Shown here one piece after another: positions 9,294 through 17,996 of a stretch of DNA of 64,000 bases (position 1 is the first letter of the stretch; each line of letters starts with the position of its first letter). This DNA comes from Lachnospiraceae bacterium C6A11 (GTDB lineage: Bacteria > Bacillota > Clostridia > Lachnospirales > Lachnospiraceae). The notes below the pieces were generated by a model. That model saw only the letters and a list, made by a program, of their open reading frames with translations, had not been told where the DNA came from and ran no database searches. The stretch covers positions 1 to 64,000 of the forward strand of contig JNKY01000018.1 of the NCBI GenBank assembly GCA_000702245.1, in the 5' to 3' direction. The translations under genes were made by a program, and so were the position numbers.

Positions 9294-9417
9294 ACCTTAT
9301 CACCTATCACTGTCTCTGCCGGCATTAAAGCATATTAATCCATTTAATGTTAACAGTGTTTAAACTTTTGCTATTATGCTTATGTCCTATGCATTGCATT
9401 CATCACATTATCACAAA

Positions 9418-10314
9418 CTAACTATCTTGCTGATTTCTCCCTTTCTTTTTAGCTCTTTTACTTATATATTCCCTCCATATGCGGTCAGCTCTACTGACAA
9501 GTGATGGCTGTGTATCATCAATTGTAATAACTGCTTTTCCTCCAAAAATGTCAATATGCTCACTAGCATATCCAAATACACTGTCTCCTAAACTACGATG
9601 TATCGTAACTCCTGCATCCAAAAGCATCTTGAAAACAGTTGCTTCCTCCTCAGCATCATCAAGTGCCACAAAGGCATCCTGTACATGGCGATTCAAAAGA
9701 ATCTCCGAAATATTCTGAAATCCTTCATAATACGGATACCAATCGTTATAATTATCCTCTCCTGATTCATTTGTCACAACACCAACTATCTTGTATGTAT
9801 TTTCATAGCTACCTGATAATAATCCCTGTAGAACTCTCTGTGCACGAGAGCGATCCACAACGATCAAAACCATAGGTGAAAACCTTTTGCTCATTCCTGT
9901 GTGCTTTACAACGCCTTTCCAAATTGTTCGTACAACCACCAGACAGGTAGAGCATGTACAAAAGCCTAATACATATATAATTCTCGAGAAATCATGAGCT
10001 TCTCTCAACAAAAAGAGAACAATTGTATATATCGACCAAGTTGATATCATCTGAAGCGATACAGCTCTTATTTCTCTCGGGAAACTCCGCGCTAATATCC
10101 CATTCAGGTTATAACTAACAAGAACTACAACAAGATATATTACGAGAGCAGCTATACCAAACTTTACAAACAGATCCTCATGAGTTATTTTAAATTTCAG
10201 AGCACGGCGCACTTGAACTGCCAACATATAGGCAAGCGCAAATGTAACCATGTCCAGAACCAGAAAGTCCAGATGTCTTCTAATATATAGTATTAGCTTT
10301 TTGATAGATTTCAT
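9418..10314 (-). CDS. Membrane/CoA-binding half of a polyprenyl glycosylphosphotransferase, catalytic domain absent
   Basis: A 298-residue protein with four to five N-terminal membrane helices (about 14-125), then a Rossmann-like CoA-binding domain (SPMVLIVVDRSRAQRVL..., DAFVALDDAEEE...) as in WbaP/WcaJ/CpsE-type initiating sugar-phosphate transferases. In those proteins a final membrane helix and a catalytic domain of about 200 residues (KRxxD, PxxxD, DE) follow; here the frame ends at a clear TAG after a basic tail. The downstream sequence has no sugar-transferase motifs. Either the initiating enzyme is encoded elsewhere and this is a regulatory or structural half, or this is a truncated gene. 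AAGGTG precedes the ATG. It follows wzz in unit A, the usual position of the initiating transferase. Confidence 0.72.
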   Translation of the reverse strand: MKSIKKLILYIRRHLDFLVLDMVTFALAYMLAVQVRRALKFKITHEDLFVKFGIAALVIYLVVVLVSYNLNGILARSFPREIRAVSLQMISTWSIYTIVLFLLREAHDFSRIIYVLGFCTCSTCLVVVRTIWKGVVKHTGMSKRFSPMVLIVVDRSRAQRVLQGLLSGSYENTYKIVGVVTNESGEDNYNDWYPYYEGFQNISEILLNRHVQDAFVALDDAEEEATVFKMLLDAGVTIHRSLGDSVFGYASEHIDIFGGKAVITIDDTQPSLVSRADRIWREYISKRAKKKGRNQQDS

Positions 10315-10386
10315 TAATTTTTCACCTTTCCGTTCACTAACGTCCGGCTCTTTACAAACACTGCAAAATACTAAAAATATCCCTGC

Positions 10387-11766
10387 TTATAAAACCACAT
10401 AACCCTTGACACTGCTACCACTTATATCAAGTATTTCTCCCATACGGTCGATGTCGTCTATATTGGTTTCATCCCTGATCTCTGTTATGATCACAGCGTC
10501 AGCACTATTTATCTTATCAATAGAACCCGACTCTTCAACAAAATTCTGTGCAAGTGAAAGAGACACTTTGCTTCCAATCTTTCCCGAAAGGATATTATAG
10601 AAATCATTAACCCTTTCAGAATCGGATGAACTGACTATCATTACCTTCTTTCCTTCAAGTTCCTTGCTGATAAGGCATGCAATTTGTTCGCATACTATAT
10701 CTCTTTCAGTCGCGTTCTTCTTACCTCGCCTCTTCTCTATTAACTTATCAATACCCTTACTAGGTTTTCTTGTTATAGTGTTTGGAAGTACACCATATAT
10801 CGGAATATCATAAAGATTTTGCAACTCATCTGTATTGCGAAGCTTATTACCTGTAACAAATCGTATAAAATGATAACCCACAGCAAGAAAAGCTCCCAAA
10901 AGGAAACCTATTATTATGTATTTCTTCAATCCACTCGGTTTAGCAGGTGCTTCTTCCGCCGGCTCAACAAGCGCAAGCTGCTCTGTTCTTGCTTTTGCTA
11001 TAGATGTCCTAAGACTTGATATCGTGTCAACAGCATTCTTCTTCTCTGTGACAAGGCTCTGATCAACTCTCATATAAGCCATATCACGAGCCTGTGTAAG
11101 TGTATGCTTCATAACAGAATCAGCCATATCCTTAATTTCTCCGTCAATCTTCTCCGTATAAAAATCAAGGATATCTCTTACCTGTTGCTCACTTTTACCT
11201 ATTACACTTATAGAAAATGAGTTTGTTCCTGTACTAATATTCCAACTAACTAGTTCATTCAGATATTTTTTTTCAGAAACTCCGGCTATTGTCTGAGCCT
11301 CGCTATCATAAGCTATTTCCTGGAAGACAGACTGATAATAGCCTAACAAACTGTCTGCAGGATCCTGAACATTCGAGTCAGGAAGCTCTTCAAGCACGCT
11401 TTTATCTACTACAACAAAAAAATCACAGGTTGCAACCCACTCATTCTGAGGGTCTATGTTCATCCTAACCGACTTCTCTAGATACTCATTCAGATCATCT
11501 ATCTGCTTACTATAGGAATCAACAATGTCATCTACACGCTGGTTAGACTTCTCGTATATCTCTACCTCTTTATTATATCTATCGAGTTCCTTTTCGTACT
11601 CTTTATCATTACCATCGTTCAGAACATGAGTTTTAAGATACCCATAGCCTCCAAACGCTGCCGTACAGAGTATAATGACAACTATTATACTTCTCCACTT
11701 CGCCAGTATGTGATAAAACATATCCTTGATATCTATCTCCGGTTCGTAGTTTGGATTCTTCTTCAT
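10387..11766 (-). CDS. Wzz/CpsC-type chain-length protein fused to degenerate BY-kinase-like domain
   Basis: A 459-residue inner-membrane protein. The first membrane helix is near residues 26-44, then comes a long extracytoplasmic helical part (KEYEKELDRYNKEVEIYEKSNQ...) and a second helix near 281-302 (IIIGFLLGAFLAVGYHF). A cytoplasmic domain resembles the Rossmann fold of CpsD/Wzc kinases (KKVMIVSSSDSERV..., DAVIITEIRDETN). The Walker A lysine and the C-terminal tyrosine cluster are absent, so kinase activity is not expected. It probably sets chain length in the polymerase complex. First gene of unit A, just after a terminator, so a promoter is expected in 11767-11840, but no strong one is seen. 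Confidence 0.8.
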   Translation of the reverse strand: MKKNPNYEPEIDIKDMFYHILAKWRSIIVVIILCTAAFGGYGYLKTHVLNDGNDKEYEKELDRYNKEVEIYEKSNQRVDDIVDSYSKQIDDLNEYLEKSVRMNIDPQNEWVATCDFFVVVDKSVLEELPDSNVQDPADSLLGYYQSVFQEIAYDSEAQTIAGVSEKKYLNELVSWNISTGTNSFSISVIGKSEQQVRDILDFYTEKIDGEIKDMADSVMKHTLTQARDMAYMRVDQSLVTEKKNAVDTISSLRTSIAKARTEQLALVEPAEEAPAKPSGLKKYIIIGFLLGAFLAVGYHFIRFVTGNKLRNTDELQNLYDIPIYGVLPNTITRKPSKGIDKLIEKRRGKKNATERDIVCEQIACLISKELEGKKVMIVSSSDSERVNDFYNILSGKIGSKVSLSLAQNFVEESGSIDKINSADAVIITEIRDETNIDDIDRMGEILDISGSSVKGYVVL

Positions 11767-11843
11767 AAAACCTTGTTCTCCCTATTTATGTGATACTCCT
11801 TGCCCCTATCGGCAGTAATCAATTAATTCTACACAGAAAAAGT

Positions 11844-11862
11844 GGCGTTCAAAATGAACGCC
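11844..11862 (-). terminator. Rho-independent terminator between polysaccharide units B and A
   Basis: A 7-base perfect stem (GGCGTTC/GAACGCC) with a 5-base loop. On the minus strand it is followed by ACTTTTTCTG. It lies 147 bases past the stop of the last unit B gene and before the unit A wzz gene. Confidence 0.8.
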
Positions 11863-12008
11863 ATATATACTTATTAAAGGATAGTACGATATTAATTATC
11901 TCCTTTTGTACTCAGCGCTATTTTACCATATATCCCATGAATTTCAAGCACTATTAATAAAGCTTTATTTTTATTGTAATATTTTTGTAACAAACTTGCA
12001 GTTGCAGT

Positions 12009-12983
12009 TTATTTCATCCTTTTATCCTTCATCTTCTGTATCTTCGAAGCCACCGGATACGCTGCATATCCCGTCATTCTTATCAGACGAAGCCTCTTTG
12101 CCTTATTCGTCTCCTTATAAAGCTCCGGAGCCTCTTTCTTCAGCCTGTATTCAACATAACGGATAGCTTTCTTTATCTCCTTATCACACTTCATTCTAAG
12201 GAAATACTCATAGAAAACATAATATGTGCTGATGAATTTTTCTCTGACATGTATATTTTCTTTGTTATCTCCGGCATTGTAATACTTCAATGCTCGAACC
12301 AGCACACTGACAAGATCCTTATAATGCTTACGGAGAGACTCTGCATTCACACTCTGTCCATCACGGCCAAGCCTGTAATTATAAACAACATCACTCATAA
12401 AGTAAGCCGTTTCAATCTTAGGAAGTTGATACATGATAAAAAGATTATCTGTATAGAGCGTATGCTTCGGAAGGTTGATATAGTCCACGCTGAGCTTTGT
12501 TGTAAGGAATGCCGCATCCCAGATAGAGAAATAAAAAGGCTGTATGTCTTTCATCTCGTGGGTCTCGCCTGTGTATTTAGCCCACTCAGCATTGTTATCA
12601 ACCGTCTTATCTGTATAGCAATATCTATGATCTGTCAGAACCATATCAGCATCGATGTCTTCCAGCTTCAAAACCAGCTTCTGAAGATTCTCTGTCTCAA
12701 ACCAGTCATCTGCATCCATCTCCTTAAAGTACTTGCCCTTTGCAAGATGAGCAGCCATATTAAGGTTCGACCCCCAGCCACCGTTCTCTTTATTAACAAG
12801 TATAAAGGAATCAGGATACTTATCGCAGTATGGTTGACACAGCTCCGCAGTTCTGTCTGTTGAGCCGTCATTCATGATAAGGATTTCCAGCTTATCGATA
12901 TCCTTTATGATACAGCTGTCCAGTGTCTTCTCAATATACTCTTCCATATTGTATGCGCAGATTGCTATAGTCAGTATCTTCAA
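12009..12983 (-). CDS. Glycosyltransferase family 2
   Basis: A 324-residue GT-A glycosyltransferase with all usual signposts: ILTIAICAYNMEEYI at the start, IMNDGSTDRT near residue 37, NKENGGWGSNLN and the metal-binding EMDADDW near residue 90. The C-terminal half (residues 230-324) is helical and basic, as in CpsI/WaaE-type membrane-associated enzymes. The start is TTG with AGGAG eight bases before it. It lies three bases after the stop of the GT4-LicD gene. Last gene of unit B. Sugar donor not predictable. Confidence 0.85.
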   Translation of the reverse strand: MKILTIAICAYNMEEYIEKTLDSCIIKDIDKLEILIMNDGSTDRTAELCQPYCDKYPDSFILVNKENGGWGSNLNMAAHLAKGKYFKEMDADDWFETENLQKLVLKLEDIDADMVLTDHRYCYTDKTVDNNAEWAKYTGETHEMKDIQPFYFSIWDAAFLTTKLSVDYINLPKHTLYTDNLFIMYQLPKIETAYFMSDVVYNYRLGRDGQSVNAESLRKHYKDLVSVLVRALKYYNAGDNKENIHVREKFISTYYVFYEYFLRMKCDKEIKKAIRYVEYRLKKEAPELYKETNKAKRLRLIRMTGYAAYPVASKIQKMKDKRMK

Positions 12984-12985
12984 AA

Positions 12986-14938
12986 CTAATTCTCCTTATC
13001 ATTAGACAGTAAATATGCTTTAAATCCGTGATAAACTCTTTTATCCTCCGGTGGGAGCTGCATATAGTCCTTGAACAGCCCTGTCAGATATTCATCATAG
13101 TTAGACATTGCCATAAACTTATGTCCCTCGAATTCGACCTCTGTAGTCTCTACAAAGCCTTTTCTGTCGATACACTCACCGATTCCGTAAAGTCCCCAGA
13201 CAACTCCGCTTATGGTGTCTGCGTTATCAAAAGGATACTTCTTGGAGATCTTATCCATATACTTACACAGTCTGTATATACTGATCGGACTTAAGATTGC
13301 CCTGATAACATACTTTGAATACTTCTTGAAAGCATTCGTACCCTCTCCGAGCTTTGCCAGTTTGATGGCAAGTATCTTTCTAAGCAGCACAAGTCGCTTG
13401 ATAGTCGGCATAAGATCGTTCTTATCCTTCGGATTTCCGTCAAACGGAAATACATCTATCCATATATTCTTAACACTCGTCTTCGGATCGTAGAATGGAA
13501 CCTTTATCCTCGTTCTTTTATCCATCACACGCATATATGGATAGTTGTTTGTCTTATCCGTCCATCTGCCGATCTTCATGTATGATGGGAAGTCTCTGTA
13601 ATCCAGATTCTTATCACGGAGCAGCCTCTCATAATCATATCTCGGCATACCCACGTCAATATCATCATCCCACGGAATGAATCCCTTATGTCTGATTGCG
13701 CCAAGAAGCGTGCCTCCACATAAGGTGTACTTCAGGCCGTTCCTCCTGCAGAACTTATCAAAAGCAAGCAGCATATTCAGTTCTGTTTCTTTTATCTCCT
13801 TCAGAGACAATCTCTTGATTGCCGCCTTTTTCTTTCCGGCAAATAGGTTTTCTATCTTTTCGATCTGACCTGAGATTTCCATGTTATGAGCCATAAAACG
13901 ACTGACCACCTCTTCATGAGGAGTTCTTCCAATTTTAACAGCCTCTGTCAACTTGTCAACCCATGCGCTCAGATCATCGTTAAGATCACATGTCTGATAG
14001 CTATCCAGGATCTTTGTATCCTTAGATACACAGCCCTCTCCCACCAGCATCGGAAGTCCGTTCGCCTGAGCTTCGAGCGCAGCTATACTAAGCCCTTCGA
14101 AAAGTGATGGAAAGAAGAACACATCGAAAGCACTGAGCCAGTCTGTGATATTATCTCTGAGTCCCGCAAAGAAAACCTGATCCTTTACGCCCAGACTGTC
14201 TGCAAGTGTCCTTAACTCATCCTCGTCTTCACCCTGTCCGACAAGTACAAGTCTAGCGTCTTCTCGCACCTTGTGTAGCTCTGCAAAAGCCTTGATTATA
14301 AAGCTCTGATTTTTCTGAAAGTGAAGTCGCCCAACATTTCCGATTATCAGATTATCCGGCCAGCCAAGTTCAGCTCTGACTTCATTCCTGCCCTTTATCG
14401 AAAACTTAAACTTCTCTACATCTATTGCGTTAGGTATTATCTCTATTCTGCTCTTCGGTATCTCTTTTCCGTAGAACCATTCCGCAGCCTCCTCGGAACA
14501 AGCCCAGAAGTCTGTTGCATATCGTGTGATAACCCTCTTATTAAGCTCGTGAAGCTTTCCCCTGAGGCGGCTATCCATATTCTGAGAATTGTGGCTATGG
14601 ATTATACGACGCTTTATACCATACTTCTTAGCAAGCTTCAAGTATGAGATGTTCGCCAGGCTGCTTACATTCACCCAGATGGCATCATATTCCTTAGCAT
14701 GTTTTTTGAAGAAGGTATTTATTTCTTTGTAGAACCTAGCCGGATTCTTACTGCGCGGAGCAAAATGAATCGTCTTCGATCCCTTCTCGAGTATCTCATC
14801 CTCGTATGCTATCTTATCGTAAGAATTACAGAGAAAATCGAAATAAAAGCCGGACATATCCAGCCTTCTGTAATAATTCATTATAAAGCTCTCAACCCCA
14901 CCCGGGTTCTCCGTCATTCCAAATACCAATATGTTCAT
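12986..14938 (-). CDS. GT4 glycosyltransferase fused to LicD-family phosphotransferase domain
   Basis: A 650-residue two-domain protein. Residues 1 to about 370 are a GT4 enzyme (MNILVFGMTENPGGVESF; FFPSLFEGLSIAALEAQANGLP carries the E-x7-E motif). Residues about 380-650 are a LicD/FKTN nucleotidyltransferase-fold domain with YTLCGGTLLGAIRHKGFIPWDDDIDVG; the DDDID acids bind metal. LicD proteins transfer phosphocholine or similar phospho-alditols from CDP donors to glycans; related domains move ribitol phosphate. The fusion would add a sugar and then decorate it. This fits with the cytidylyltransferase two genes upstream and the LicC-like enzyme at 21970-22668. AGGG precedes the ATG. Confidence 0.87.
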   Translation of the reverse strand: MNILVFGMTENPGGVESFIMNYYRRLDMSGFYFDFLCNSYDKIAYEDEILEKGSKTIHFAPRSKNPARFYKEINTFFKKHAKEYDAIWVNVSSLANISYLKLAKKYGIKRRIIHSHNSQNMDSRLRGKLHELNKRVITRYATDFWACSEEAAEWFYGKEIPKSRIEIIPNAIDVEKFKFSIKGRNEVRAELGWPDNLIIGNVGRLHFQKNQSFIIKAFAELHKVREDARLVLVGQGEDEDELRTLADSLGVKDQVFFAGLRDNITDWLSAFDVFFFPSLFEGLSIAALEAQANGLPMLVGEGCVSKDTKILDSYQTCDLNDDLSAWVDKLTEAVKIGRTPHEEVVSRFMAHNMEISGQIEKIENLFAGKKKAAIKRLSLKEIKETELNMLLAFDKFCRRNGLKYTLCGGTLLGAIRHKGFIPWDDDIDVGMPRYDYERLLRDKNLDYRDFPSYMKIGRWTDKTNNYPYMRVMDKRTRIKVPFYDPKTSVKNIWIDVFPFDGNPKDKNDLMPTIKRLVLLRKILAIKLAKLGEGTNAFKKYSKYVIRAILSPISIYRLCKYMDKISKKYPFDNADTISGVVWGLYGIGECIDRKGFVETTEVEFEGHKFMAMSNYDEYLTGLFKDYMQLPPEDKRVYHGFKAYLLSNDKEN

Positions 14939-14947
14939 GAAATAACC

Positions 14948-15946
14948 CTATCTTTCTTTTATCAATCTATGATTATGATGCGCCCTTATAGTATATACAA
15001 ATCCCGCCGTAAGATAAAACTTATACTTTAGGAGGAACAGCGGTACCAGTCTCATGTTTCTCACATCTCTGAGGCTCAGTTGTTTTAACGAAGCCTTTAC
15101 CAGCCTGTTCTTAGCCACTTTTTTTAGTATCTTAACCTTTGTCCTAAAAGGTTCCGGCGAACCCACGGAAAAGGGTCCGTGCACCATCATTATATTCACA
15201 TTCTGAAGCATATATCGGCTGAAGGCCCTTCTGATAAACAGCGCCTCGCCCCTAAGCTTTCCGGCCGTTTTATGCATTGCACGCATATACTTATTAACTC
15301 TCTCCGGATCATATGACCTCATCGTTGATTCATTATCAACTGAATAAGAATATATGATTTCTTTAGAAAACGCAATACTCCGGCACTTCAGGATATATCT
15401 CAGCACAAAATCACTGTCCTCAGATACACTCATCTCAGTATCGAACGATAGATCGTTATCAATAATTATATCTCTCCGAAAAAGTTTCGAAACTGCTGTC
15501 AGATAAACTGTCGGCTTCTCAATCATTGTGACCTTGGCATCGTCAATATCATCAAAAAAGCTTTTATCTATTTTTGTAACCGGTACCGGTTTTGTTCCAT
15601 GAAAATGCCCAAATTCCACAATATCAGCATCTGTATCAAGATAACCGGCCATCACCTCAAATGCATCTTCCGTATATGCATCATCGGCATCCAAAAAAAG
15701 CAGCCACTTGCCTGATGAAGCGTTTATCCCGGCATTTCTTGCCCTTGATACTCCTTTATCAGACTGAATGACCTTGATGCGATCATCATCCTTCATCATA
15801 GAATGAGCCAGCTGCAAAGTACCGTCAGTCGATCCATTCTCAACTATAATGATCTCAATATTCTCTTTTTCACTTATACTTTGCACTGCCCGGCTTAATG
15901 TGCCCTCGGCATTATATGCAGGAATGATGATCGAAATATCAGCCAT
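14948..15946 (-). CDS. Glycosyltransferase family 2
   Basis: A 332-residue GT-A glycosyltransferase: ISIIIPAYNAEGTLSRAV, VENGSTDGT, SDKGVSRARNAGI and FLDADDAYTEDAFE (metal-binding DADD near residue 95), then a sequence with EMSVSEDSDFVLRYI, the conserved ED that contributes the base. GGAG lies nine bases before the ATG, inside the end of the cytidylyltransferase gene, so translation is probably coupled. Probably adds one sugar of the unit B repeat; the donor is unknown. Confidence 0.87.
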   Translation of the reverse strand: MADISIIIPAYNAEGTLSRAVQSISEKENIEIIIVENGSTDGTLQLAHSMMKDDDRIKVIQSDKGVSRARNAGINASSGKWLLFLDADDAYTEDAFEVMAGYLDTDADIVEFGHFHGTKPVPVTKIDKSFFDDIDDAKVTMIEKPTVYLTAVSKLFRRDIIIDNDLSFDTEMSVSEDSDFVLRYILKCRSIAFSKEIIYSYSVDNESTMRSYDPERVNKYMRAMHKTAGKLRGEALFIRRAFSRYMLQNVNIMMVHGPFSVGSPEPFRTKVKILKKVAKNRLVKASLKQLSLRDVRNMRLVPLFLLKYKFYLTAGFVYTIRAHHNHRLIKER

Positions 15947-15951
15947 CTGAA

Positions 15952-16668
15952 TTATACTCCAAATATTTCTGAATTTTCTTTTGAATCAATAAATGCACGG
16001 AACAGATAAAAATCCGTAGGTGTCGTGATCTTTATATTCTCCGGAGTTCCCTCAACTGTATATAATTTGTACCCATAATGCTGCATCATGCTTGCAGAAT
16101 CGATAAAGCTGAGTCCCTCTTCTTCTGCTTTTCTATGCACATCCAGCAGATCCTTCAGATAAAAGCTCTGTGGAGCTCTTGCAAGCTCAGCCCTCGAACG
16201 TTCAATGATCTGTCCTACCTCACCGCTTTCAGCCCTGATGGTGATAGTCTCTATGGCCGGTGTAGTTGTAATAGCTGTTCCTCGGCTCTTAACTGATTCT
16301 ATATTCTTGCTGATAGTATTCTGATCTACAAGCGGACGAACACCGTCATGTACTAATACAATCGAATCAGATCCAAAAAGCTCCTCTGCCTTCCTAAGTC
16401 CGTTTCTCTGGGAATCCATAGCGGTTTCCCCACCGGCGATCACTGCCTTGACCTTTGTCAGTGAAAACTTCTTAACCAGTTCATTACAATAATCTATCCA
16501 CGGTTTCAGAATTACAAGCACTATTCCGTCTATCTCCGGATGACTGTTAAACTCTTCAATCGTATATACCAGAATCGGCTTACCATGCAGCTCGAGGAAC
16601 TGCTTTGGTTTAGTTTTCGTATTCATTCTCTGCCCGGTTCCACCGGCAAAAATAACTGCTATATTCAT
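15952..16668 (-). CDS. IspD/TarI-family cytidylyltransferase
   Basis: A 238-residue nucleotidyltransferase with IAVIFAGGTGQRM (CTP-binding glycine loop, Arg), TKPKQFLELHGKPIL (catalytic lysine), VLVHDGVRPLV and the C-terminal ENIKITTPTDFYLF motif. These are common to IspD (CDP-methylerythritol) and TarI/Bcs1 (CDP-ribitol or CDP-glycerol-like donors). Its place between wzy and glycosyltransferase genes, and beside a LicD domain, favours an alditol-phosphate role over isoprenoid synthesis. No TarJ-type reductase is in the window, so the polyol cannot be named. AAGGA ribosome site before ATG 16668. Confidence 0.85.
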   Translation of the reverse strand: MNIAVIFAGGTGQRMNTKTKPKQFLELHGKPILVYTIEEFNSHPEIDGIVLVILKPWIDYCNELVKKFSLTKVKAVIAGGETAMDSQRNGLRKAEELFGSDSIVLVHDGVRPLVDQNTISKNIESVKSRGTAITTTPAIETITIRAESGEVGQIIERSRAELARAPQSFYLKDLLDVHRKAEEEGLSFIDSASMMQHYGYKLYTVEGTPENIKITTPTDFYLFRAFIDSKENSEIFGV

Positions 16669-16752
16669 ATATTTCAGTCCTTAATCATAATCATTTTCGC
16701 GAGCCGCCTACTTGTCTCTGCGCTCACACTATCTTTTATCATATCACATAAA

Positions 16753-17949
16753 TCATGTTTTGTTAAGTTTTATGTCAAGTGATGCAAAAGCCAGAAGTAT
16801 AAGTGGATTGTATGTAAGATTAAAAAGTCTTGGTTCTGTCGTGCCAAACAGCAGTATGAAAACCGCGATCCATACAGCGTAATATTTGCCACTCTTATAA
16901 GCCTTGTATATTATCACGCTGTAGAGGGTAAGAAGCAAAACCAGGAACAGCACACCATACTCCAGCAGAAGATTAAGATATGAGCAGTCCACGAAATTAT
17001 ACTCGGAAGTGAATTCTGTCTTTCCTATCGAATATCCCACCCAGTTCATCCTCTGTCCGAAAAGATGGATTCCGTATTTATGAATAGCACTATGTCCGTA
17101 CTCAAGTCTCTTCGACAGAATTACATTCAGCTTAAAGAGGAGTGCATTATGCTTATTATACATCTTATGGATCATTATCGTTACCGCTGCAAGTATCCAC
17201 GGAAGTGCGATGATCAGCCATTTAAACGCTCTTGCAACCCTTCCCTTCTCAATAAGCGAACTAAAAAGCAGGAAGAAGAGCGGAGCTGCGAAAGAAACCG
17301 CAAATGCGGCCTTTGAGTCGGTAAAAACAAAAAGCATATAAGCAAAGAACAATATGATTCCTGTATTTATTACATTGAGCCTGCCTTTTTTAAGATAAAT
17401 AAACTGTAGGGTAACAAAGAAAAATATGATCGGCGCATTCGTTGTCCATACAAATCCAAGGAACTCTCTTACGCGCCCCTTATTATCAGCTATTACGAAA
17501 TTCTCTATAACACCGGCCATCGAAAAGCCTACAGTAACAAGGAGCATAAAGCCTTGTGAGATGATAGCCGAGAGAAGAAGGGTTCTGTCGCTTATACCAA
17601 GCGCCGCGATCATTATAAGCAGATAAAAAACCACCTGAGGATTGCGACTTCCTATGAAGGCAAGACCGATGATTCCGACCGTCGCATATATAAAATACAC
17701 GTTTCTGCTTCCGATCTTACAGTCATATAATATCTTTAACAGGAACAGTCCGTACGCGGTAAATCGTATGATCTTGGCGAAGAATCCAAGCGGTGTCATC
17801 GCGTCATCGGCAGAATAAGCCCACATCGAGGCATCTATGAGAACCGATAACTCATGCAGAAAAAAGCCCGCAAAGAAAAGGATACTCGGAACATCATAGC
17901 CGGTGCTGAATTGATATATTTTTTTCTTCACCAACGCCTTGCCACGCAT
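16753..17949 (-). CDS. O-antigen/capsule polymerase (Wzy-like), second copy
   Basis: A 398-residue membrane protein with about ten to eleven helices and a polar external loop near residues 285-335 (GYSIGKTEF...DCSYLNLLLEYG). That loop-then-helix pattern matches the DNGYIRLLYSFG region of the other polymerase at 290-1471, so both belong to the same broad family. GAGGG lies six bases before ATG 17949. It lies 47 bases after the second wzz gene, and the 84-base gap on its 3' side carries the ribosome site of the cytidylyltransferase. GC is higher than in the first wzy, so the two cassettes have different histories. Confidence 0.75.
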   Translation of the reverse strand: MRGKALVKKKIYQFSTGYDVPSILFFAGFFLHELSVLIDASMWAYSADDAMTPLGFFAKIIRFTAYGLFLLKILYDCKIGSRNVYFIYATVGIIGLAFIGSRNPQVVFYLLIMIAALGISDRTLLLSAIISQGFMLLVTVGFSMAGVIENFVIADNKGRVREFLGFVWTTNAPIIFFFVTLQFIYLKKGRLNVINTGIILFFAYMLFVFTDSKAAFAVSFAAPLFFLLFSSLIEKGRVARAFKWLIIALPWILAAVTIMIHKMYNKHNALLFKLNVILSKRLEYGHSAIHKYGIHLFGQRMNWVGYSIGKTEFTSEYNFVDCSYLNLLLEYGVLFLVLLLTLYSVIIYKAYKSGKYYAVWIAVFILLFGTTEPRLFNLTYNPLILLAFASLDIKLNKT

Positions 17950-17996
17950 AAATAACCCTCACCAAACCACAGTATTCTAAATAACCGCACAAATAA

